Positions 1 through 5,001 of a stretch of 5,619 nt of DNA are shown piece after piece (positions within the stretch are counted from its first letter, which is position 1; each line of letters starts with the position of its first letter). The notes below the pieces were generated by a model. That model did not search any database. It was not told the DNA's origin and was given only the letters and a program-made list of their open reading frames with translations. Origin of the DNA: Rudanella sp. GTDB taxonomy: Bacteria; Bacteroidota; Bacteroidia; Cytophagales; Spirosomataceae. The stretch covers positions 1-5,619 of the forward strand of contig JAJAYX010000265.1 of the NCBI GenBank assembly GCA_026785985.1, written 5' to 3'. The position numbers were made by a program, and so were the translations under genes.

Positions 1-140
1 AGACGCAATCCTTTGCGTCTCAGGCACCGGATGGCAGCGTACTCGTCTCAGGCACCGGATGGCAGCGTACCTCGTCTCAGGCACCGGACAACTATTTCGT
101 TTGTATTGCTGTCGCATCTGAGACGCAAAGGATTGCGTCT
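1..140. repeat. Composite inverted repeat with hairpin-forming arms
   Basis: Bases 1-23 are the exact reverse complement of bases 118-140, a 23-bp perfect inverted repeat separated by 94 bp. Each arm also folds on itself: AGACGCAA, a 4-base loop (TCCT on the left, AGGA on the right), then TTGCGTCT. The left arm begins at the window edge, so the element may extend further left. It lies 70 bp beyond the stop codon of the GH30 gene and contains no credible gene. Palindromic elements with AGACGC/GCGTCT ends are, as I recall, scattered in Bacteroidota and cyanobacterial genomes, so this is probably an interspersed REP- or MITE-like element. The hairpins might also act as a 3' end or RNA-stabilising structure for the GH30 transcript, although no T-run follows them. 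No transposase is present. Confidence 0.8.
17..88. repeat. Short tandem repeat, 28-29 bp unit, about 2.5 copies
   Basis: Three head-to-tail copies of a unit that starts GTCTCAGGCACCGGA are visible: 17-44 (28 bp), 45-73 (29 bp, with one extra C near its end) and a partial 15-bp copy at 74-88. The first copy begins inside the left arm of the larger inverted repeat, so the array probably arose by duplication of the arm's inner edge plus adjoining bases. Copies are contiguous with no spacers, which rules out a CRISPR array. The sequence after the third copy (89-117) is unrelated to the unit. The 28/29-bp unit length is not a multiple of three throughout, consistent with non-coding DNA. Confidence 0.85.
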
Positions 141-209
141 CTACGTGAATCATCACCATATTCAACCCAATGGCAAAGGTAACGTGAAGCAAGCCACCGT
201 CGAAATGCC

Positions 210-1637
210 TTACCAAATATACGTACCAACGGCTCCGGTTGGCAACGAGGTGCTTACTAACACGCCTTTTTCGCGGATGCTGAACGGTTGGGTAAACTCT
301 GTAGCATTCAGTACAATCAGCACGTTACGGCCATCGGGCGTTTTGAACGCTACATTAGGCAGCGCATCCGAGGTATTGGATTGAATACGAACGGACCCCG
401 GCCGCACAAATTTGGATGCTACGGCCACAATATAGTACGCTGGGTTACGCGTCACCGTGTTGCCATTCAGCGTTATGGCCCCGAGGCATTCCGTACATCC
501 ACCCGGCGTATGGGGTTCCTGTTTGGGATCGGCCGCCAGGTTCCATTCCAGCACCGCCCGACTCCAGTTGCGGGTTGCCCCAATAATGAGGTTTTTAACG
601 TGCCAGCCCAGATCGCCTTTCAGATTACCGGGGGCGCCAATCCATTGCTCAGTGAAATACAGGTTTTTGTCGGGATGCGCATTATGCACCTCCGTCAGTG
701 CCGTAACCGGGCCGCCATACAGGTGAAACGCCGACCCATCGACGTATTTCCGGGCTTCAATATCATTCAAAATTGAGATCGGGTAGTCTGGACGGTCGGC
801 GTTGTGGTCGTACAGAATGATTTTAGTATCGAGACCCGCTGCATTGAAAGCAGGCCCCAGGCTTTTTTTGATAAACGTAGCCTGCTCCTGGGGAAGCATC
901 AGCAAACTGGGGTTGTTTCCGGGGTGCAAAGGCTCATTCTGAATCGTAACGGCGTCAATTCTGATACCCTCGGCCTTCATTCCCTTGATATATTTTACAA
1001 AATACTGGGCGTAGGCATCGTAATACTCCGGCTTCAGGCTACCTCCTTTCGCATTGTTGTTGGTTTTCATCCAGGCTGGTGGCGACCAGGGCGACCCTAA
1101 AATCCGAATGGTTGGGTCGATGGCTAAAATGGCTTTCGGAATCGGAATCAGGTAGGTTCGATCTGGGTCCAGTGAAAACTTATCCAGCCTGACATCGGTC
1201 TGCCCATCCGGCAAATCGTCGTACGAAAAGACCCGGTCGTCTAGGTCCGATGCGCCAATACTAACTCTCAGGTAGCTGACTCCAATGCTATTGCCCTCCG
1301 TCGAAAACAATTCCCGCAATAATGCCGCCTTGGTGTTCGCATCCATACGACTCAGGAGCATAGCACTGCCCCCTGTTAGTGTGTAGCCAAACCCGTCGAT
1401 AGACTGAAATTGCTGTGTTTCATCAATGTCGATGGTCGGGTTCTGATTGGTTGAAGTGCTGAACGGAAGGGGTCCCGGTTGCTTCACGAACAGGGCCGAG
1501 CGATCCGGGTTCGTTAGCCAGACCTCTACGGCCCCCGATGCGCTTTGCAAGCCTGGACTTCGTTGACAGCCAGCTAACAGGCTCAGAACAATGACAATAT
1601 ATAGTGCAGTGAATTTCTGAAAAGGTCGGACTCGCAT
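210..1637 (-). CDS. Glycoside hydrolase family 30 (GH30) lipoprotein
   Basis: A 475-aa retaining glycosidase of family GH30 (glucosylceramidase / beta-1,6-glucanase type), expected to cleave beta-linked glucosyl or related glycans in the periplasm or at the outer membrane. The chosen start is the ATG at 1635-1637: it is followed at once by a lipoprotein signal (MRVRPFQKFTALYIVIVLSLLAGC) with the modified Cys at residue 24. The frame stays open upstream to a TTG at 1724, but that would bury the signal behind 29 residues. GH30 signatures in order: SIDGFGYTLTG near 79-89, YLRVSIGASD near 122-131, SPWSPPAWMKTN near 182-193, acid/base Glu235 in TIQNEP, and nucleophile Glu330 in YFTEQ. A small beta domain follows (about 395-475), usual for GH30. 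The CTEC stretch near 381-384 and the WNLA motif suggest subfamily 1 or 3; I cannot decide which, so the substrate is open. The acidic outer-membrane export motif often seen after the lipid-bearing Cys in Bacteroidota is absent. It is divergent from the DUF1080 gene. Confidence 0.92.
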   Translation of the reverse strand: MRVRPFQKFTALYIVIVLSLLAGCQRSPGLQSASGAVEVWLTNPDRSALFVKQPGPLPFSTSTNQNPTIDIDETQQFQSIDGFGYTLTGGSAMLLSRMDANTKAALLRELFSTEGNSIGVSYLRVSIGASDLDDRVFSYDDLPDGQTDVRLDKFSLDPDRTYLIPIPKAILAIDPTIRILGSPWSPPAWMKTNNNAKGGSLKPEYYDAYAQYFVKYIKGMKAEGIRIDAVTIQNEPLHPGNNPSLLMLPQEQATFIKKSLGPAFNAAGLDTKIILYDHNADRPDYPISILNDIEARKYVDGSAFHLYGGPVTALTEVHNAHPDKNLYFTEQWIGAPGNLKGDLGWHVKNLIIGATRNWSRAVLEWNLAADPKQEPHTPGGCTECLGAITLNGNTVTRNPAYYIVAVASKFVRPGSVRIQSNTSDALPNVAFKTPDGRNVLIVLNATEFTQPFSIREKGVLVSTSLPTGAVGTYIW

Positions 1638-1695
1638 CGGTGGGGCCTGGTTTTGAAACGATATAATTCTATCTACAAACAAGAGACTTCCAGAA

Positions 1696-1715
1696 CCTGT
1701 TTCTAACCGAACAGG
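1696..1715. promoter_or_regulatory. Inverted repeat in the divergent intergenic region
   Basis: CCTGTT and AACAGG form perfect 6-bp arms around an 8-base spacer. The repeat lies 58 bp upstream of the GH30 start codon and about 55 bp upstream of the -33 element of the DUF1080 promoter, where an operator acting on GH30 could sit. No convincing TAnnTTTG box was found for the GH30 gene itself. Six-bp arms can arise by chance, so this is a weak candidate. Confidence 0.25.
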
Positions 1716-1769
1716 CCTTAGCAAAACGACCTAAATCTAACTTGCTTGTCTGTAGCCACACTTTATTTA

Positions 1770-1801
1770 TTGGCGATAAATTATTCCAACAAGTAATTTT
1801 G
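1770..1801 (+). promoter_or_regulatory. Bacteroidota-type promoter for the DUF1080 gene
   Basis: TAATTTTG at 1794-1801 matches the Bacteroidota -7 consensus TAnnTTTG exactly, and a TTG at 1770-1772 lies 21 bp upstream, in the range expected for the -33 element. Transcription would start near 1808 and give a leader of roughly 78 nt. The leader holds two small hairpin-capable stretches (GCCC/GGGC around 1847-1859 and AGTC/GACT around 1866-1877) directly before the start codon; neither resembles a riboswitch I know. Confidence 0.6.
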
Positions 1802-1885
1802 ACCATTCGGGACTTTTATACAAAATGAAACTTCACAACAGATTCGGCCCTTTCGGGGCGCACCGAGTCTGTAGACTTTAACTGT

Positions 1886-2578
1886 ATGAAACGAACCTTC
1901 TTTTTGGTTGGACTTTTGTCGGCCACACTGACGTTGGCCGGTCTGCCCGTGAAAAAAGCCAAGTGGACAACCCTCTTCGATGGTAAGACGACCACCGGCT
2001 GGCACCGTTACCTGAAAACCGACACCAACGGATGGCGCGTGGATAATGGCACCCTCACCACCGATGGCAAACAGGGTGATCTGGTCACGGATAAAGAATA
2101 CGGAAACTTTGATCTGGAGTTCGAGTTCAAAGTACAGCCCAAGGGCAACAGTGGCGTAATTTATAAAGTGCAGGAAGATCCCCAGAATAGCCAGCCGTAT
2201 TATTCAGGGCCTGAATTTCAGGTGATCGACGACAAAGGCTACGAATGGCGCGACAAAGAAGGTAAGCTCATTCAACTGAACAACAACCAGTTAACCGGAG
2301 CAAACTACGACATGATTCCCCCCGGCGACCTCAGTGCCGTGAAACCAGCCGGCGAATGGAACAAAGGCCGGATTTCGATTCAGAACAACCACGTTGAACA
2401 CTGGCTGAATGGTAAAAAAATGGTTGAATACGATTATGGCTCCGATGCCTGGAAAGCAATGGTCGCCAAAAGCAAATTCTCCAAATGGGCCTACGCCACG
2501 CCCCATGCCAAAGGCAAAATTGCCCTCCAGGGCCACGGCGACGTTGCCTGGTATCGGAATATAAAGATTAAGGAGTAG
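1886..2578 (+). CDS. Secreted DUF1080 (3-keto-disaccharide hydrolase family) protein
   Basis: A 230-aa exported protein with a single DUF1080 / 3-keto-disaccharide hydrolase domain (PF06439), a concanavalin-like beta-sandwich common in Bacteroidota and Planctomycetota. The family name comes from work on 3-keto-glycoside cleavage, but most members are uncharacterised, so the substrate is not known. Residues 1-19 form a signal peptide (MKRTFFLVGLLSATLTLAG) with no lipobox Cys, implying a soluble periplasmic or secreted protein. Family motifs seen: TLFDGKTTTGWH (29-40), YGNFDLEFEFKV (72-83), GNSGVIYKV (87-95), GPEFQVIDD (108-116), HWLNGKK (172-178) and the terminal GHGDVAWYRNIKIKE (216-230). Length is typical of single-domain members. 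The ATG follows an A/T-rich leader without a Shine-Dalgarno site, usual for the phylum. It has its own promoter and terminator, so it is probably monocistronic. Divergence from the GH30 gene hints at a shared role in glycan breakdown, but this is inference. Confidence 0.93.
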   Translation: MKRTFFLVGLLSATLTLAGLPVKKAKWTTLFDGKTTTGWHRYLKTDTNGWRVDNGTLTTDGKQGDLVTDKEYGNFDLEFEFKVQPKGNSGVIYKVQEDPQNSQPYYSGPEFQVIDDKGYEWRDKEGKLIQLNNNQLTGANYDMIPPGDLSAVKPAGEWNKGRISIQNNHVEHWLNGKKMVEYDYGSDAWKAMVAKSKFSKWAYATPHAKGKIALQGHGDVAWYRNIKIKE

Positions 2579-2590
2579 GGCCTAAAAAGC

Positions 2591-2627
2591 AAAAAAGGGA
2601 GCGACCGAAAAGTCGCTCCCTTTTTTT
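2591..2627. terminator. Strong intrinsic terminator, probably bidirectional
   Basis: A perfect 9-bp stem (GGGAGCGAC at 2597-2605, GTCGCTCCC at 2612-2620) closes a 6-base loop, CGAAAA. It is followed by seven T (2621-2627) and preceded by six A (2591-2596). It begins 12 bp after the DUF1080 stop codon. Because the A-tract becomes a T-tract on the other strand, the same structure can stop transcripts of the minus-strand tyrosinase unit that converge on it. Confidence 0.92.
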
Positions 2628-2677
2628 GAACTATCTACTGGCCCAGCATCAACCTTGCTCCAGTGCTCATAATTACC

Positions 2678-2788
2678 TTACCACCCGCTCCATGGATTAC
2701 CCGGCCTGGAATCATCGTTTTGGGCCAACAGGGTGGTGCCGTTGGCAGCCTATAGCTTGAGGTAAGTTTTCGTTAACGTATTATTGAT
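2678..2788 (-). pseudogene. Decayed fragment resembling a PPC domain
   Basis: Read on the minus strand from 2788, one frame gives NNTLTKTYLKL, a stop (TAG at 2750-2752), then AANGTTLLAQNDDSRPGNP and a second stop (TAA at 2678-2680). The string Y-L-K-L-x-A-A-N-G-T-T-L-L-A-Q-N-D-D-S closely matches the central strand-turn-strand of bacterial pre-peptidase C-terminal (PPC) domains (pattern yLrLydanGttLaxnDDS), with the first stop where a Tyr or similar is expected. The rest of the domain and any parent protein are missing, and there is no start codon. It starts only 2 bp after the stop of the 177-aa gene, in a different frame. I read it as a relic of a larger secreted protein, possibly cut off when its neighbours were inserted or rearranged. 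A chance match over about 20 residues remains possible. Confidence 0.4.
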
Positions 2789-2790
2789 TA

Positions 2791-3324
2791 TTACTCAACC
2801 GAACTAAGTCGGATTCGACCACCACTAAGTTGCCCGGCTTCCTGAGCCGCTTTGCCGGTTGGTAATATATTCCCTCGAAACACAAGACTCACAAAACAGC
2901 GGTTGAGCGACGCGCCCCGCCAGTGATGAACCGCTTCGGTAGCGTCTAAGCAGAGCGATTGGGGTTTGGTAGATGCCGTCAGTTGATAGGTGTCGAGGAC
3001 ACCCACAAAGGCCGGGCTTTCGGGTTTAAGATGGGATACGAGCGTGGTTTGTTGGGTGAGATAAACTTCATAAACACCCTCTGGATTTCTGCTAAGCCGT
3101 ACTGAATCAAAGCAAAGGGCGTATTGATAATGAGGGCGGTATGTTCTGGTCTGTGGAGTGGTCAGGGCAAGCTGAACGCCCGGACGTTGCCGGCTCAGGA
3201 GCCACGGCCGGGTCTGTGCAGCCAGCCGCACCGAATCGGAAACGGCCTTTCCGTTGCCGCCCGAAGGCAGCAACGGTGAAGACCCAAACCAGGTTGTACT
3301 CATTAGAAGAAGCCAGAGAAGCAT
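2791..3324 (-). CDS. Secreted free-standing tyrosinase C-terminal (KFDV-like) domain protein
   Basis: A 177-aa protein of unknown function that I recognise as a divergent paralogue of the last 125 or so residues of the tyrosinase encoded just upstream. Shared motifs come in the same order and at similar spacing: PEGVYEVYL (81-89; PEGVVEVYM in the tyrosinase), FVGVLD (106-111, identical), DATEAV (127-132, identical) and FRGN (149-152; TRGN). It has no copper-binding His pattern and no catalytic domain. The N-terminus (MLLWLLLMSTTWFGSS) looks like a signal peptide, though it lacks the usual basic residue; a second ATG at 3301-3303 would remove most of it. Three Cys (71, 125, 143) in the mature part are not matched at the same positions in the tyrosinase. 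The start codon lies 11 bp after the tyrosinase stop, so the two are very probably cotranscribed. In plant polyphenol oxidases this domain covers the active site; a stand-alone copy could act in trans as a lid or copper-loading partner. That role is inference. Confidence 0.8.
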   Translation of the reverse strand: MLLWLLLMSTTWFGSSPLLPSGGNGKAVSDSVRLAAQTRPWLLSRQRPGVQLALTTPQTRTYRPHYQYALCFDSVRLSRNPEGVYEVYLTQQTTLVSHLKPESPAFVGVLDTYQLTASTKPQSLCLDATEAVHHWRGASLNRCFVSLVFRGNILPTGKAAQEAGQLSGGRIRLSSVE

Positions 3325-3335
3325 GTCGATTGTGC

Positions 3336-4799
3336 TTATTGAATTACCCGGTTAATAACGAAATTAATGCCGTTTACGCGCACCGTGCCATCTGCTTTTA
3401 CCGGGCGGCCATTGAGCGTGTTTCCGCGTGTAAAAAACGTGAGTTCAGCCCGTTGCAGATCATCCACAGTCAGACCCAGTTTCCGCACAGCCTCCGTAGC
3501 ATCAACGTCCACGGCTTTTGGCGCGTGTCGGTGGGCTTTGGATGGCATGGCTGTGAACAAATCGAGCACCCCCACAAACGAGCGACTTTGCGGATTTGGT
3601 TGTTCAGTACGGGGCAGGTTCATATACACTTCCACCACGCCTTCGGGTTGTTTATCAACTTGAATCCCTTCGAGTTCAATAATCAACCGATCCGATTTGC
3701 CATCATTTGCAAACTGAAACCGTTCCAGTTTGTTGGTGCGTTTTACCTGCTCGAACTGGGCTTTGTTGGTTCGCTCAAACGGCACACGGGTAAGTTCGGC
3801 TAAGGTGCCAAGGGGAGGTATTTTCACCAACTGAATCTTTGTAAATTTCCATTGTTGCCAGTTTGCAAGAATATTACAGGGCAGTTGTACCGGAAAATCG
3901 TAGCGATAGTTGAGCGATACCGCCGTGTTCAGCACCTGGCTGGCAGTCATGACGACGGCGGCTCCGGTTTCGTTGAAAAACGTGTAACTTTTGTTCATCC
4001 AGGGACTATTGGCGGCCGCCGTTGGATTCGACCGCCCTCCGCATTGCCGCAGCCATTGCTCCCACAAACGGTCGATGTTGGTGTGATGGAGCCAGAAAAC
4101 CGGATCCAAAGCAGCCCGATTTATAGACGACATATTGCCGCCAATGGCCCCGTGCAAGGCACCATGTGGCCCTTCGAGCGCACTGTTGAACGAGAAATAA
4201 TTGATGTTAACGGCGGCAGTCAGGGCGGTGGCAATGCTCACCATCGGCGCATTGGGCAAGCTACCGCCCGCATTGATCGACGCGGCCCGCGTGTCGAACA
4301 GCACATTGCCGGGTGTGTTGGCCCGGTAAGCGGCATGGAGTACCGGGTTAGTCTGGTAGTTCCAGTAGGGTAATGTCAGGTTGGGGTTGCCTGATTTAGC
4401 GCGGAGAATACGCTCGAAAAAGTAAAGATACATCCGATGCCAGGCCAGAAAAAACTGGCTACCATGCGTACACGAATTCCAGGAAGGCAGGTTGTTAGTC
4501 AGGAGGGTGCCATGAATGGCGGCCTGATACTGCCAACTGGTTTTGTTGGTTACGGGCAGGGCTTTCATGGCGGCAATGCCCGTTTTGATGGAGGCAATGT
4601 CGGCGGCTGACAACGAATTGACGTTTCGGCGAACCATAACGGCCTGTGGCGCAATCATTTCGGGCGAGAAAGGCATGGCATCGGCTATAGCGGGGCTGCT
4701 CAGACAGTTAGTGATGGCCACAGGGGCAGGGCTGTCGGCTGTGTTACCGCCCCAAAGCGACATCAACAGGGCAAGGACGGGTATAAGAATGGTTTTCAT
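3336..4799 (-). CDS. Secreted tyrosinase / polyphenol oxidase with C-terminal shielding domain
   Basis: A 487-aa type-3 copper oxidase that would oxidise phenols and/or catechols to quinones outside the cytoplasm. Residues 1-20 are a signal peptide. The CuA ligands are His96 (AAIHG), His112 (CTHGSQFF) and His121 (AWHRMYLYFFER). The CuB ligands are His212 and His216 (EGPHGALHG) and His239 in DPVFWLHHTNID, which fits the tyrosinase signature DPxF-x3-H-x3-D. Cys110 two residues before His112 gives the C-x-H arrangement that forms a thioether bridge in fungal tyrosinases. Glu209 is placed like the 'waterkeeper' Glu, while the residue after the first CuB His is Gly213 rather than the Asn linked to monophenolase activity, so catechol oxidase activity may dominate. 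Residues about 370-485 resemble the plant PPO1_KFDV domain (ELEGIQVDKQPEGVVEVYMN, FVGVLDLF, DATEAVRKLG, GTVRVNGINF), which shields the active site until removed. There is no tyrosinase-like caddie gene; the next gene encodes a lone copy of this C-terminal domain. Confidence 0.95.
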   Translation of the reverse strand: MKTILIPVLALLMSLWGGNTADSPAPVAITNCLSSPAIADAMPFSPEMIAPQAVMVRRNVNSLSAADIASIKTGIAAMKALPVTNKTSWQYQAAIHGTLLTNNLPSWNSCTHGSQFFLAWHRMYLYFFERILRAKSGNPNLTLPYWNYQTNPVLHAAYRANTPGNVLFDTRAASINAGGSLPNAPMVSIATALTAAVNINYFSFNSALEGPHGALHGAIGGNMSSINRAALDPVFWLHHTNIDRLWEQWLRQCGGRSNPTAAANSPWMNKSYTFFNETGAAVVMTASQVLNTAVSLNYRYDFPVQLPCNILANWQQWKFTKIQLVKIPPLGTLAELTRVPFERTNKAQFEQVKRTNKLERFQFANDGKSDRLIIELEGIQVDKQPEGVVEVYMNLPRTEQPNPQSRSFVGVLDLFTAMPSKAHRHAPKAVDVDATEAVRKLGLTVDDLQRAELTFFTRGNTLNGRPVKADGTVRVNGINFVINRVIQ

Positions 4800-4819
4800 C
4801 GAAAAAGTGACGGTTTATA

Positions 4820-4839
4820 ATTGACAGACGTTTGTCAAT
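4820..4839. promoter_or_regulatory. Perfect palindrome upstream of the tyrosinase, operator candidate
   Basis: ATTGACA (4820-4826) and TGTCAAT (4833-4839) are exact reverse complements around the 6-base spacer GACGTT. The site ends 20 bp before the tyrosinase start codon. Size, symmetry and the TTGACA...TGTCAA half-sites are typical of dimeric repressors such as the TetR family. No regulator gene is in the window, so the binding protein is unknown. If transcription starts near 4911 as proposed, the site would lie in the leader and act as a roadblock or an RNA hairpin; otherwise a nearer promoter exists that I did not recognise. Confidence 0.5.
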
Positions 4840-4917
4840 CGGCAAGGACTTAAGAAGTGTCCTCTGTGCCTTAGTCGTCTAAGCTGATTTAGGAGAAACA
4901 GCCTGCGTATTCCGTCA

Positions 4918-4934
4918 CAAAAATACAGCTGTAT
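4918..4934 (-). promoter_or_regulatory. Possible tyrosinase promoter -7 box overlapped by a 12-bp palindrome
   Basis: On the minus strand TATTTTTG (4925 to 4918) matches the Bacteroidota -7 consensus TAnnTTTG, but there is no TTG at the expected -33 distance, only a T-rich stretch. Overlapping its upstream edge, ATACAGCTGTAT (4923-4934) is a perfect 12-bp palindrome, a position from which a bound protein would block the promoter. This promoter would give a leader of about 110 nt before the tyrosinase. Confidence 0.4.
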
Positions 4935-4947
4935 AATCCCTTGTAAA

Positions 4948-4964
4948 AAACTGATAATCAGTTT
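4948..4964. promoter_or_regulatory. 17-bp palindrome AAACTGAT-A-ATCAGTTT
   Basis: Two perfect 8-bp arms flank a single central A. The site lies just upstream of the candidate -7 box for the tyrosinase and 38 bp after the stop codon of the YitT gene. It could be an operator or activator site for the tyrosinase unit. The one-base spacer disfavours an RNA hairpin, so a DNA-protein contact is the more likely role. No T-rich terminator was seen between the YitT stop and this site, so read-through from YitT into the tyrosinase unit is possible. Confidence 0.45.
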
Positions 4965-5001
4965 GTTTACCGTTTAATAAAGAGGATCTGGAGGGCTTTC
5001 A

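Noticed and set aside
17..88. CRISPR-like array
   Set aside because: The units are directly adjacent with no spacers and there are no cas genes.
13..384. Open frame of 123 codons on the plus strand across the repeat
   Set aside because: It runs through the repeat element and then antisense into the GH30 gene, has no recognisable domain and looks like a by-product of the repeat.
1638..1724. Longer GH30 start at a TTG (1722-1724)
   Set aside because: It would place 29 non-signal-like residues ahead of a clear lipoprotein signal peptide that begins with ATG at 1635-1637.
1866..1877. AGTCT-GT-AGACT hairpin before the DUF1080 start
   Set aside because: The loop would be only 2-4 bases and the stem 4-5 bp; too small to call a regulatory element.
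1781..2005. 74-codon minus-strand frame over the intergenic region and the DUF1080 start
   Set aside because: It is antisense to the DUF1080 signal peptide, has no recognisable domain and covers the promoter.
2641..2725. Short minus-strand peptide starting MIPGRVIHGAGGKV and ending at a TAG near 2640
   Set aside because: It is only 26 residues, matches no family I know, and lies in the tail of the decayed PPC-like fragment; it may be frame-shifted debris.
3141..3803. 220-codon plus-strand frame opposite the tyrosinase unit
   Set aside because: It is antisense to two well-supported genes, and its translation shows no family motif, only reverse-strand composition.
3852..4373. 173-codon plus-strand frame opposite the tyrosinase catalytic domain
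   Set aside because: It overlaps the copper-site coding sequence on the other strand and shows no domain or start signal.
4870..4883. CTTAG-TCGT-CTAAG hairpin in the tyrosinase leader
   Set aside because: A 5-bp A/T-rich stem is expected by chance in a 200-bp leader.
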